Of a stretch of 12,055 bases of DNA, positions 1 through 11,252 are shown piece after piece. The notes under the pieces were generated by a model. It had not been told where the DNA came from and did not search any database. It saw only the letters and a list, made by a program, of their open reading frames with translations. This stretch comes from JBBABP01 sp041657585 (lineage in GTDB: Bacteria > Patescibacteriota > Gracilibacteria > Absconditabacterales > Absconditicoccaceae). Numbering within the stretch: the stretch's first letter is position 1; the number at the start of each line of letters is the position of its first letter. A program made the position numbers and the translations under genes. The DNA lies in NCBI GenBank assembly GCA_041657585.1, contig JBBABP010000036.1:1-12055 (forward strand), written 5' to 3'.

Positions 1-1138
1 ATGATCTTTAGATAGTTTTTCTATTATAGCTGTATGATTAGCTCCATTCATAAATGCGTCTATCATTATGCAACTTATGTGAACTGTTTTACCAAAACTT
101 GAAGAATTGACTGAACAATGAGAAGTTTGACAACAAAAAATTCAACAATATACGAGATATCTTAGCGTCCCATTAGCGTTTTTGCAATCTATAGGTATGG
201 TGTTTTTTATAAATTATCTTTTGTGAGGTAATGTGATTAGTACTGCCTTACCAAATGTTATAATGACTGCTTTGGTAATGACTATATGATCTGTTCTTTT
301 GATGTGGTTGGGTGAATTAATTACAGAAAAATGAATTTGAAACTGAGTTTCATTACTGATATTTGCATCTATCGTTTCTTGAATGGTACAAAAAATATAT
401 GCTGATGTCTCCGGCTCTACAAGTATTTTGTGAGTCATTGTGTTTATGCTTGTTTTGGTACTTGTCTTGATATTACTTTCTATTTTTATTCTAAAATCAA
501 TAAAAGAAATTCCAATTATATACACGAGAAGATGAAAAGTTGAAGAATCTTCTTCTTTGCCAATTCCAATGAATCCAGTCGGTATGGTGCCTATTATCTT
601 TTCAATAGCATTTGTGACTTTTCCATATTTATTATCCAAATTGATAACTCAGTTTCAGCCTATGAATTTAAAATTGGTTTCAATTGCAAATTGGATTGAA
701 TCTAATCTAAATATATATTCTCAACAACCATGAATTTTGGCAGTAATATTTTATTTTGTATTAATAGTTGCTTTTACGTTTTTTTATACGTTAATTGTTT
801 TTAGTCCAGAAAAAATGTCTGACAATATCCAAAAGAGATGATGATTTGTGCCTTGAATTAGACCTTGAAAAGAAACTGCAAAATATATCAACTGAATCTT
901 GATGCATTTATGTTTGTGGTGAGGAGTTTGATTGGCACTTATATGAGTTTATAGTTATATATTAAATTATATACCATTTATTCAAGACTTGGTCGTTGCT
1001 TTATGATCTTTGCCGGTCATAGTAACTTGATCATGAGTAATTATCATTGTTTGAGTTGTACAAGACGTTATGAACAAAGCAAAGACAGAACTATTGATGC
1101 AAAGATATGACAAAATAGATTTGAATAAAATTAATTAG
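1..1138 (+). CDS. secY: Protein translocase subunit SecY, C-terminal 378 residues (5' end outside window)
   Basis: SecY is the central channel of the SecYEG translocon in the cytoplasmic membrane. It passes unfolded proteins out and opens sideways for membrane segments. The frame is read with TGA as Gly and opens at base 2 with GSLDSFSIIAVGLAPFINAS, matching the part of SecY after the plug region, so about 60-70 N-terminal residues are missing. Family landmarks follow in order: QYTRYLSVPLAFLQSIGMVF, WLGELITEKGIGNGVSLLIF, the NPVGMVPIIF segment, FFYTLIVFSPEKMSDNIQKR, and FVPGIRPGKETAKYI, then the last transmembrane segment and the short cytosolic tail ending KIDLNKIN-TAG. About 26 glycines are TGA codons, including all three in GIGNG (332-346). 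Trp is TGG. SecY usually lies in the spc ribosomal operon, but here a terminator follows and no adk, map or infA is seen. Identity is secure. Confidence 0.96.
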
Positions 1139-1150
1139 GAAAGAATAATA

Positions 1151-1179
1151 CCTGAGAATTAAATTCTGAGAATTCCAGG
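1151..1179 (+). repeat. Imperfect hairpin just after secY
   Basis: CCTGAGAATT (1151-1160) pairs with AATTCCAGG (1171-1179) as a nine-pair stem with one bulged A and a 10-nt loop. The string CTGAGAATT also occurs twice as a direct repeat (1152-1160 and 1166-1174). No T-run follows, so it is not an intrinsic terminator by itself. It may stabilise the 3' end of the secY transcript. The pairing is seen directly; the role is a guess. Confidence 0.4.
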
Positions 1180-1230
1180 GAATAAAAATTAATTTGAAAA
1201 TAAGAAATCTTTTCGTTGCGGAGTAAATTA

Positions 1231-1265
1231 AAATGTGGTTTGAATGAACTACATTTTTTTTATTT
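1231..1265 (+). terminator. Rho-independent terminator closing the secY transcript
   Basis: AAATGTGGTT (1231-1240) and AACTACATTT (1247-1256) form a 10-bp stem with one G-T wobble and a 6-nt loop. A run of T follows, mixed with A (1257 onward). It lies 93 nt after the secY stop and before the next promoter, so it separates secY transcription from the exported-protein cluster. Confidence 0.8.
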
Positions 1266-1330
1266 TTAAATTTTTATTTATAATAAATAACGCTTTTGTC
1301 AATCTTTAGTCGTTGTTTAAAGCTATTTTT

Positions 1331-1359
1331 TTGACGAAAAATGTCTTTTTGGGTATAAT
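1331..1359 (+). promoter_or_regulatory. Sigma-70-type promoter of the exported-protein cluster
   Basis: TTGACG (-35, 1331-1336) and a perfect TATAAT (-10, 1354-1359) are separated by 17 bp in an AT-rich region. The start site would be near 1366, giving a leader of about 45 nt before the ATG at 1411. It is the best promoter match in the window outside the rRNA locus and faces a tightly packed gene group. Confidence 0.75.
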
Positions 1360-1410
1360 TTATTTAAATATTAATTTAAATTAAAATAATTTAAAAATTA
1401 AATATAAAAA

Positions 1411-2922
1411 ATGAAAGAAAATTCAAAAAATTATTTAATCTGATTTATGATTTTGATGTGACGATTGATGTTTATTTTTTTGGATGGAATTTTTGCAGGT
1501 AGCCAAAAATTAAATAAAAATGTGTCTTTGGTCGAAAATTCTATTGATCAAATAATTCAGCAAGAGTCAGAACAATCAATCAATCAGTATCAACTCTTGA
1601 CTCAACAGAATCATCCTTCCGCAAATGTTTCAGATTTTGATACTTCAAAATTAACTGATGTTTCGAAAAAGTTTAATGAAGATATAAATGTTTTGGAAAA
1701 ATTATATCAAAAAAATTCTAACTTAGAAATATTAAAAGTTTTGATAGAAAGATTGATCCAGGATTATCAATTTGATAAGGCAAATGAATATGTAAAAATT
1801 TTAATAAAAAATTTTGATTATCAAAGTATTGATCCGAATTTATATATTTATCTTAAATTTAACTCTCAAGATATTTCTTTTGCTAGTGATGATAGTATAG
1901 AAAATATTTTGCCAACAATTCAAGATTACAAAGATAAATGATTGATTTCCGTAGATAACTACAATTTTTATCAGTGATTGATTAAAGTTTGGTATCAAGA
2001 TTATTCGTCAGCAAAAACTTATTTTAATGCTTTAACAAATCCGATTTACAAAGATTTTGTTGTTTGATTTAACAAAACTTTAGCTAGTTTCAATTCATCT
2101 CAAAATATTCCCACATATTATTTGGATTGATTGATTAGCTTGAATATGATGAAAAATTGATATTTTGTAATTGCAAAAAAAATAGCATTAGATGCTTTGT
2201 CGAAAGATGAAAATTATATATTACCTTATCAAATTTTAGCTTATTCTAATTTTTTAACAAACAATCGAGAGGTTGCGATAGAATATTTTTCTAAGCTTTC
2301 TGAATTTGATCAGACGAATAAAGATTTGTATCAGTTTTTGATTTGAGCTTGTTTTTACCGACTTGATGACAACCAACAATCTATGCTTTATTTATCTCAA
2401 GTGAAAATTGATGTTTTGCAAACAGATGTTTACAGATATCAAATTTTGAATTATATAAAATGAGAAGATGAAACAAATCTTGTTCGCACTCGACAAAAAA
2501 TGTTGTGACAAAAAGATATTAATATTTCAGATTTTTATAATTTATTTTATAATGTTTTTTATAAACCATTTCGTAATTGATCGCCATTTGCAATCTATCG
2601 TGAGAATTTTCAATTAGTTAGTATGTATTTAAATTCTTGCGATAATTTATTTACTTGATGAAATGATGTTTGTGTGTTGGGTCATGTTTGAGAAAATTTG
2701 GCTAATCAAAATTTGTCTTCAGAAGAATCTCATCTTTTGTCGTTATCAAATAAATATTCACAATCTTATATATTTCATCTGTTAGGTGATTTTTATTACC
2801 AACAGAAAAATTTTAGTAAATCAAAAGATTACTATTTGAAAGCTATAAGTATTTGTGATGAAAAAAATGAAGAAATTATTTTGCAAGATAAAATAAATGA
2901 CATATTGGGAATTGGAAATTAG
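1411..2922 (+). CDS. Exported TPR-like repeat protein, 503 aa
   Basis: Read with TGA as Gly this is one uninterrupted frame from ATG 1411 to TAG 2920-2922. The N-terminus is a few polar residues, then a hydrophobic segment (about 8-28) ending IFAGS, which looks like a signal peptide or membrane anchor. The rest is mainly helical with TPR-like units near residues 105-135, 183-211, 236-262, 270-300, 304-330 and, most convincingly, 451-483 (LLGDFYYQQKNFSKSKDYYL, with the small/aromatic spacing of a TPR). TPR superhelices usually hold protein partners, so a scaffold or assembly role outside the membrane fits, but no specific function can be named. It is the first gene after the promoter at 1331-1359. 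No Shine-Dalgarno sequence precedes the ATG. The start is chosen because it gives the complete hydrophobic leader. The C-terminal codons run into a heptamer tandem repeat. Confidence 0.85.
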
Positions 2923-2938
2923 GAATTAGGAATTGGAA
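2904..2938 (+). repeat. Five tandem ATTRGRA heptamers spanning a gene end
   Basis: Five contiguous 7-nt units, ATTGGGA, ATTGGAA, ATTAGGA, ATTAGGA and ATTGGAA, run across the last codons and the TAG stop of the TPR gene. The stop itself is formed inside the third unit. Because 7 is not a multiple of 3, adding or losing a unit upstream of the stop would change the C-terminus. The repeat is seen directly; its role is unknown. Confidence 0.75.
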
Positions 2939-2947
2939 TATTAGTGG

Positions 2948-2974
2948 AAAGGTGAAAGGAAAAAGGTGAAAGGA
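2948..2974 (+). repeat. Two copies of a 13-nt purine-rich repeat (14-nt period)
   Basis: AAAGGTGAAAGGA occurs at 2948-2960 and 2962-2974. It lies in a purine-rich stretch between the first two cluster genes, and a heptamer-like piece (GGAATTGGGAATTTG, about 2981-2995) follows. The 99-nt spacer holds no terminator and no convincing promoter. Although GGTGAAAGGA resembles ribosome-binding sequence, it sits about 48 nt before the next ATG, too far to act as one. Confidence 0.65.
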
Positions 2975-3021
2975 AGATTTGGAATTGGGAATTTGTAAAA
3001 GTTTTATTGTTTTATATAAAT

Positions 3022-4506
3022 ATGGGACGAAATAAAAAAAGAAAAAATCTGATTTTAGTTTTTGTTTTTGTATATTTATTACAAAATATTTTTTCTTTTT
3101 CTGTTTATGCTATCAATGAAAAAGTACCTGTAAATTGTGAAAGTAGCAATATTTGTTGATCTTCTTCCGATGAATTTAATCTGACTTTGAATTTTATGCA
3201 AGATATTTTAAATACGATAAAAACTATTTGACCACAATGAGATTGGCTTGGTAAATATGTGAATCCAAATTGGTTTGATTGAAATAAATTTTCCCCGCCT
3301 GATATGAGTTTGATATGAGAGTGATCAAGAAATATTTCACAAAAAATAAGTACGTCTATTGCCGATCTTGCAATTTTTACTGATTTTACCAATCGATGAT
3401 GAATAAAAGATGAAAGTTTGTGAATAATAATTCTTGCAAAAAATAAAATATTTCTTAGAGATCGAAAAAAACTTGAAGAAATGGACAGAAAAATAACTGC
3501 AAAAAAATATGAATTATGAGTTTGATGATGATGGTATGCCAGTATTAGTCAATCTAATTTGAAATTAATTAATTCTATTATAGCAAAATATGTTTCCAAT
3601 GGCTTGTTGATAAGATGAGAATTGGAACAATGAATTTGGTATCAAGACGTGACTTCAATGTTAACGAGAATAAATTCAGCTTTAAAATCTTTTTTATTCG
3701 TTGGTAAAATTAGTCAATTTGATCACGCTGGATTTGTAAGATGAATAAATTGAAAATTTACATTAAAATTTAATTTTGATACAATACAAAGAATGGACGA
3801 TAACTATTCTTGTGCAAGTTGAATCTGAAATAATAAATGCAACACTTCATTGGCAAAATTTAATGATAATATAAAATTAATTACCCAGGCAACTAAAGAT
3901 TGATCTAATCAAGCACTAAAAACTATCAAAGATGCATCACAAAGATTTGCGGAAATTTTTACCCCATCAGATAACCAAGAATATAAAGATAGAGAAAAAG
4001 AACTCTTGAATTCTTATTATTGAAATAGGCAAATAAGAATCGAGCAAACATGAAATTTTTGGAAAAAGGTTTTTAATAAAAGAATTGATCCAAATGTTGA
4101 TAATGGATGATTGGAATCTTTGACTCCATGATTACAAAATCGATGAGAATCTATTTTAAACGTTTATAAAACAACGGCAAGTTTTTTTACTTGAATATTT
4201 AGTTCTCATGAAAAATTTTCTGACGCAATAATAAACTATCCTTCATCTAATTCATTAGATCAAAAATTTTCTGATTTATTGAAATCGCAAATGCAGGAAG
4301 TTTTGGATAATCAAAAATCTGATCAGGCTTTTGCTAGTTTGAGTGAAATAAAAGATATAACTTTTAAATTTAATTTGATATGAATTCAAATAGCAAATAT
4401 CAAAAATGTTGTTTGAGGTAAGGATAAAAAAAAATCTCTGATATATAATTTGTGAAAATCTTGCGAACTACAATGTTCAAATGTTTGATGAAAATGTCGG
4501 TATTAA
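3022..4506 (+). CDS. Exported cysteine-containing protein of unknown function, 494 aa
   Basis: With TGA as Gly the frame runs from ATG 3022 to TAA 4504-4506. The first 30 residues are a textbook signal peptide: basic MGRNKKRK, a hydrophobic core, then SFSVYA with likely cleavage before INEKV. The mature part is mostly polar and predicted helical, with seven cysteines (39, 45, 264, 273, 481, 485, 492), three in a C-terminal CELQCSNVGGKC pattern. Pairs at such spacing suggest disulfides outside the cytoplasm. Residues 166-170 (GVGGG) are encoded TGA-GTT-TGA-TGA-TGA, a dense use of the recoded codon. No further membrane segment is evident. It lies 99 nt after the TPR gene and 40 nt before the next gene, in the same direction, so co-transcription is likely. 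I recognise no family. No Shine-Dalgarno is visible; the ATG is set by the signal peptide. Confidence 0.85.
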
Positions 4507-4546
4507 TTTAAAATAAAATATTCTTCTTTATTATTATAACGAAAAA

Positions 4547-5731
4547 ATGTTTAGAAAATCCATCAAAAAAATCTTTATTAAGCTGATTGTATGATCTGGA
4601 TTTTTGTCGTTAACATTTTTTGGTTTATCTGTTTGCGCCAAAAATTATTCAGATTTAAATTCTTATATAACTAAAATTAGTGGTAAATTTTATAAGTTTG
4701 ATGCAGATAATATTTGAAATAAAAATTTGAACATAAAAATGCTTATAAAAAATTATTGCGAAACTCTTTTAAGCGTCGACGATAAGCTAACTTATAATAA
4801 TTCTATTTATAATCCACAACAATCTGCTTTTGTATATTTGCTTTGTTTAAATGTAGACCCAGGTACAGTCGATGATAATTACAAAAATTATTTTAAAAAA
4901 TATTCCTTTCAACAACTATGACTTAGTTCAAAATATGATTCTGAAAATGACACTTGAAAAATGGATTCTTGTAATCCTGGATTTATGCAAAACGATTGCG
5001 ATATACCTAAACTAACTTCAAAATTATTTAATGATTTGATAAATGATTATGTAAATGTGAAACAAACGAGTATTTACTGATTGATGTTTAATGCTGATAA
5101 GGATGAAGATTATTATAAACAAATTGATTCTTTTTCTGAGCGTTATTTTGGTGGTTTACAATTGTGTAGTGATAAGAAACGTTGATATGAAAAAACTTGT
5201 AAAATTTTTATAAAATATTTGAGAGGCGTTCAAAAAAATTTAGACAACGTCAAAATATTAAATATTTCTTTGACTGGCATAATTCAAAATGTTAATAGCA
5301 GTGAATGCAGTATAGATAACAAAAATTATGATATTCTTGCTTGTTGATTATTTGGAGATAAAGATAATTCTTTGCTTTCATTTATTAATCTTTTGTACAA
5401 TGAAATTTTTTATTATCGTTTGTTTGTGGATTATTATATTTTAACAGCTCAAGAATATCCTCAAATTTTGGAAGATACATATAGTCGAAATACTTTGCAA
5501 AATCAACTTGAAAAAAAAATAAGTCAGATAAGCAATCAGTTAATGCGATCTGAAAAAGCAATATCTTTGTCTATCAAAACTTTGCGTGACAATTATGTCG
5601 CATTTCCTTTGCATATTTGATTTTTGATGTATTATGAAGATTTGAATTGATTTTGAAATCAACTTGTAAAAATAGTAACTCCGATGTACACTTTATATGA
5701 TAAATTCAGAAATGTACAAGAAAAAAATTAA
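4547..5731 (+). CDS. Exported cysteine-containing protein of unknown function, 394 aa
   Basis: The frame with TGA as Gly runs from ATG 4547 to TAA 5729-5731. It begins with a basic stretch (MFRKSIKKIFIK) and a hydrophobic core ending LSVCAKN. This can be cut by signal peptidase I after VCA. The lipobox-like LSVC has Val before the Cys, so a lipoprotein is possible but less likely. The mature chain has cysteines at 71, 100, 142, 151, 207, 218, 254 and 266 as well as Cys30, and a helical C-terminal third, partly coiled-coil-like, around residues 315-345 (NTLQNQLEKKISQISNQLMR). I know no matching family. It follows the previous gene by 40 nt and overlaps the next by 20 nt, so it belongs to the same transcript and its translation may be coupled to its successor. 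Confidence 0.84.
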
Positions 5732-7808
5732 TCAGATTTTTATTCTAATATTTGTTGTATTAGTCGGATTATTTCAATCTCAATCTTTTGCCACAAATAC
5801 AATGTTTGATTTTCTTTCATCAACTACAAAACAATCTAAATCAATTGATGAACTAATTGTTTGAGATGCCGTTACTGTGGATTTATATAAAAAAAATTTG
5901 GATATAATAAAAAATACTGAAACGGTTTCAATGAATGACGGTACGAAAAAGATTTTGGAATATTACAATTTGAACTTTCCATATTGTAATATAAAATGAT
6001 CTGACGTGATAAATATTTTGTATAACGCCAATTCTTCTTTTTACAATATTTTTCAATCGACAATATTAAACTGAACGTCAAAAAAAGTTGATTTACCAAC
6101 AGATGAAGAGATACAAAAAAGTTATAAAAAATTTTTAGTCTGCAATGGCACAACTAACCAAACTTATAATTTAAATAATCAATCTGACATAGAAAAAAAA
6201 ATAAATACTTTGTATCAGCAATTTTCTCAGAATAAAAATAATTTACAATCTTTCAATCAAAATAATTTTGGCGACGATTTATTTTGGAACGGAAGTTTAG
6301 ACGATAGTGATTATGATTTGATGATTGATATAAATAATATCGGAGATCTGTTTTTCCAATCTTTTAAACCCGTGACTGAAATAGTTTTTTATTCTTTGCC
6401 GAATATTTTAAATTGATCTAATGATTTACATTGATCTGCTGATTGAAATTGATTTGTTTATGCTAATTGAACTGATTGAAATAACAATTCAGTTTCAACT
6501 TGAAATTGAATTTCAAATCCGTGATCATCAAATCCATTATTTAGTTTTAAATCTGATCAAAATATAATAAATCAGAATTCATTATTAACAAAAATTTGAT
6601 GATTAGATAATCTTTGAACAAGTAGTTTAGATAAAGATATAGATGTTTCAAATCAAACTAATTTATCACTTATTCCTTCTGATGTAAAAAATTTTATTAA
6701 AAAAACCAATGTTGATAATTTAAATTCTTTTAATATTCAATCTGATGTGATTTTATTTAAATGAGATAGTTGCATAACTTGAATAGATGAAGATTTGTCC
6801 TTACCAAATATAGAAATTTCTAAAGTAACTGTCAAAGAATATATTTCATGAGTTTTGGATTATATAAAAAAATCTGATGTTTGAAAAAAGTCTAATGACG
6901 CTTTGTTAGAAAAATTTAATCAAACTTCTGTGGCTAAAATTTTAGCAAAGGCATATACAACTACATGAACTATAAACCAAAATCAAATATTTAATACTGT
7001 TGCAAATTCTTTTATTGAAAGTGCAATGAATCAGGATTCTGATCAGACAACTAAGTGTGTCGATTCTTGTAATGATTTAAGATATGATGATAAAATTATT
7101 TGTACGATACAATGTACTTGTAAAATAATTTCTTGACCAAAATGAAAAGGTTTGGAATGAATGGAAGATATGTATAAAATTAGATTTTGTGCAGTTCCTG
7201 TGCAACAAAATTATGTGACTAGATGAAAAACTGTTTTTAGTATTGAAGAAATTTTTACTGCGATGTATGATATTTTGCAGTGATTGTCTAACGGTTGAGA
7301 AATGATAAAACATAAACAAACAAAAGAATTTTTGGATAGTCCAATAGAAATAAATTTGGCTGATAATTTTGCTTTTAATTTTTCAGTTGTTATAAAACCT
7401 TTGTTTAAACAAGCATCTAAAGATACAATATTTAAAGCAGAAACTATACTCAATAAAAATAAAATAAAAAATATCCTTAATTCGAATGATTCCTCTCCAG
7501 AAGAAGATAATTATAATAAATATATTATAGTTGCTGATGTCGCTTTAAATAAAGCAAATTTATTGCCCATAAATACATTATTAGATAGACAAAAAGCAAT
7601 TGAGAATTTTAATGAAATAGAACGTATTTCTGTAAAATCATTTAATGAAGATCCAATTAAAACAGCTCAAAATGAAAAAATAGTCTGAATAAGAAAAACT
7701 ATGACTGATTTTTTGAACTATAACGTTAGCTTTTGGACTGACGCTTTAGATAATTTAGATTCGATAAACTCTCAAGCAAATATTTTATTAAATAAAATAA
7801 AAAATTAA
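5712..7808 (+). CDS. Large exported protein with Cys cluster and Gly/Asn/Ser linker, 698 aa, unknown function
   Basis: Read with TGA as Gly, the frame runs from ATG 5712 to TAA 7806-7808. The start overlaps the previous gene by 20 nt and is supported by a signal peptide: MYKKK, a hydrophobic core, then QSQSFA with likely cleavage before TNTMF. Residues 235-271 form a Gly/Asn/Ser/Asp-rich linker in which all nine glycines are TGA codons. This separates an N-terminal region (Cys92, Cys144) from a larger C-terminal region. The latter has a cysteine cluster at 449, 453, 464, 468, 470 and 493 (CVDSC and CTIQCTC motifs) that could form disulfides or bind metal. Residues 570-698 look helical. It ends the cluster and is followed by the rRNA leader. 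Function is not recognised; the context suggests an envelope or surface assembly with the three genes before it. Confidence 0.84.
5724..5744 (+). repeat. 21-nt exact repeat, copy 1 (gene-three stop / gene-four leader)
   Basis: A 21-nt string beginning AAAATTAATCAG is identical to 7801-7821. Here it covers the stop of the 394-aa gene and, in another frame, codes KINQIFI in the signal peptide of the 698-aa gene. Both copies hold the stop codon of their upstream gene at the same offset and in the same frame. This may be a duplication footprint or chance in AT-rich DNA. Confidence 0.55.
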
Positions 7809-7821
7809 TCAGATTTTTATT
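7801..7821 (+). repeat. 21-nt exact repeat, copy 2 (end of the 698-aa gene)
   Basis: This is the second copy of the string at 5724-5744. It covers the TAA stop of the 698-aa gene and 13 nt after it. Read in the frame that codes the signal peptide at copy 1, it continues as a short hydrophobic stretch without a start codon and closes at a TAA near 7900. It could be the remnant of another gene start. Confidence 0.55.
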
Positions 7822-7939
7822 AAATTTTTATATAATTTTTTTATAAAATCTATTGCCTTTTTTCCTGTGGTGTATGAAATACTGTATAATCATAGTTTCT
7901 AATTGGTATAGATTTTGTGTAAAAAAAGTCAAAAAAGAC

Positions 7940-7967
7940 TTGCAATAATTATTGAAATTGTTAACAT
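7940..7967 (+). promoter_or_regulatory. Candidate rRNA promoter
   Basis: TTGCAA (7940-7945) and TAACAT (7962-7967) lie 16 bp apart, each matching four of six consensus bases. An A-rich tract that could act as an UP element precedes them (7921-7936). A short inverted repeat AAGTC-N6-GACTT (7926-7941) touches the -35. The position, about 110 nt before the 23S, fits an rRNA leader. The match is only moderate, and the TATAAT at 7885-7890 is an alternative. Confidence 0.4.
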
Positions 7968-7976
7968 CAAACCCGC

Positions 7977-7994
7977 TTCACTTTTTTAAGTGAA
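7977..7994 (+). other. Leader hairpin upstream of the 23S
   Basis: TTCACTT (7977-7983) and AAGTGAA (7988-7994) form a perfect 7-bp stem with a TTTT loop. It lies between the candidate promoter and the processing stem. It could be an RNA element in the precursor leader. No T-run typical of a terminator follows, and no clear boxA was seen. Confidence 0.5.
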
Positions 7995-8001
7995 TGTTTT
8001 A

Positions 8002-8026
8002 AGAAGTAGTTAATTAACAATAGTAT
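8002..8026 (+). repeat. 25-nt rRNA leader element, copy 1 (before 23S)
   Basis: These 25 bases are identical to 11338-11362 in front of the 16S gene. They contain the perfect palindrome GTTAATTAAC (8009-8018) and overlap the left arm of the 23S processing stem from base 8014. Apart from these two copies the two leaders share little sequence. Confidence 0.85.
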
Positions 8027-8040
8027 AATATATTACGTTT
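8014..8040 (+). repeat. Left arm of the 23S precursor-processing stem
   Basis: These 27 nt are the reverse complement of 11000-11026 with one mismatch. The two arms flank the 23S gene, as expected for the long stem that RNase III cuts in bacterial pre-23S RNA. A small hairpin (TTGCTT 8039-8044 with AAGCAA 8050-8055) lies between this arm and the mature 5' end. Confidence 0.85.
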
Positions 8041-8052
8041 GCTTCAAAAAAG

Positions 8053-10986
<2,934 letters not shown>

Positions 10987-10999
10987 TTTTTTTGATCAA

Positions 11000-11026
11000 A
11001 AACGTAATATATTATTCTATTGTTAA
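11000..11026 (+). repeat. Right arm of the 23S precursor-processing stem
   Basis: Pairs with 8014-8040, 26 of 27 positions. A perfect palindrome TTTTTGATCAAAAA (10989-11002) sits between the mature 23S end and this arm. The segment CTATTGTTAA (11017-11026) is also complementary to TTAACAATAG at 11350-11359 in the 16S leader, so two alternative pairings are possible. Confidence 0.85.
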
Positions 11027-11131
11027 AAAAAATTTCAGATTTATGGATTTTTTTGAAAAAAATAATTTATAAGCTTGAAATTGATTAGCTATTTGCTACA
11101 TTGTATCAAAACTCTTTTTTCATCTTTAATA
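11027..11131 (+). other. 23S-5S spacer
   Basis: An AT-rich spacer of about 105 nt. I see no tRNA, open reading frame or promoter. There is one AT-only hairpin (T-run then A-run, about 11047-11064). The last bases (TAATAA, 11127-11132) extend the terminal helix of the 5S by pairing with TTATTA at 11251-11256. Confidence 0.6.
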
Positions 11132-11251
11132 ACGGTGGTGCTGACGCAGCTTGAGGAAACACCTGTTCTCATTCCGAACACAGAAGTTAAGCTTAAACTG
11201 GTCAATGATACTTGTACTATCAGTACTGGGAAAGTAGATTAGTGCCACCAT
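11132..11251 (+). rRNA. 5S ribosomal RNA
   Basis: This is the small RNA of the large subunit. The 5S signature CCGAACACAGAAGTTAAGC is present near 11175-11193. The terminal helix GGTGG (11134-11138) pairs with CCACC (11245-11249), and flanking TAATAA/TTATTA extends it in the precursor. Length of about 120 nt is normal. It follows the 23S by about 145 nt and precedes the 16S by about 135 nt. Exact ends are uncertain by a few bases. Confidence 0.93.
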
Positions 11252-11252
11252 T

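Larger units (their letters stand above)
7809..8052 (+). other. Intergenic and 23S leader region
   Basis: This 244-nt stretch between the exported-protein cluster and the 23S gene has no coding frame worth calling. It holds a weak AT-only hairpin (AGATTTT 7811-7817 with AAAATCT 7845-7851) followed by a six-T run (7858-7863), a possible poor terminator. A lone TATAAT (7885-7890) has no fitting -35. The candidate rRNA promoter, a hairpin and the left processing arm are listed separately. Confidence 0.6.

Noticed and set aside
214..639. 141-codon open frame on the minus strand
   Set aside because: It is antisense to well-supported secY and resembles no known protein. It stays open only because of the composition of the opposite strand.
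1..1138. TGA read as tryptophan (code 4)
   Set aside because: In SecY the TGA codons sit at conserved glycines such as GIGNG and PGIRPG, and tryptophan is encoded by TGG.
2904..2995. CRISPR-like array
   Set aside because: The units are 7 and 13-14 nt long and nearly contiguous, without spacers of CRISPR length. No cas gene is nearby.
5872..7453. Minus-strand frames 5872-6153, 7077-7319 and 7211-7453
   Set aside because: They are antisense to the 698-aa gene, low in complexity, mutually overlapping, and have no promoter or neighbouring gene on that strand.
2698..7688. Separate short plus-strand genes (2698-2922, 4727-4921, 5372-5620, 6210-6416, 7302-7688)
   Set aside because: They are pieces of the four long genes, cut at TGA codons that this organism reads as glycine.
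1411..7808. A row of decayed pseudogenes full of stop codons
   Set aside because: Only TGA interrupts the frames; TAA and TAG occur only at the ends. Intact signal peptides and tight spacing argue for working genes.
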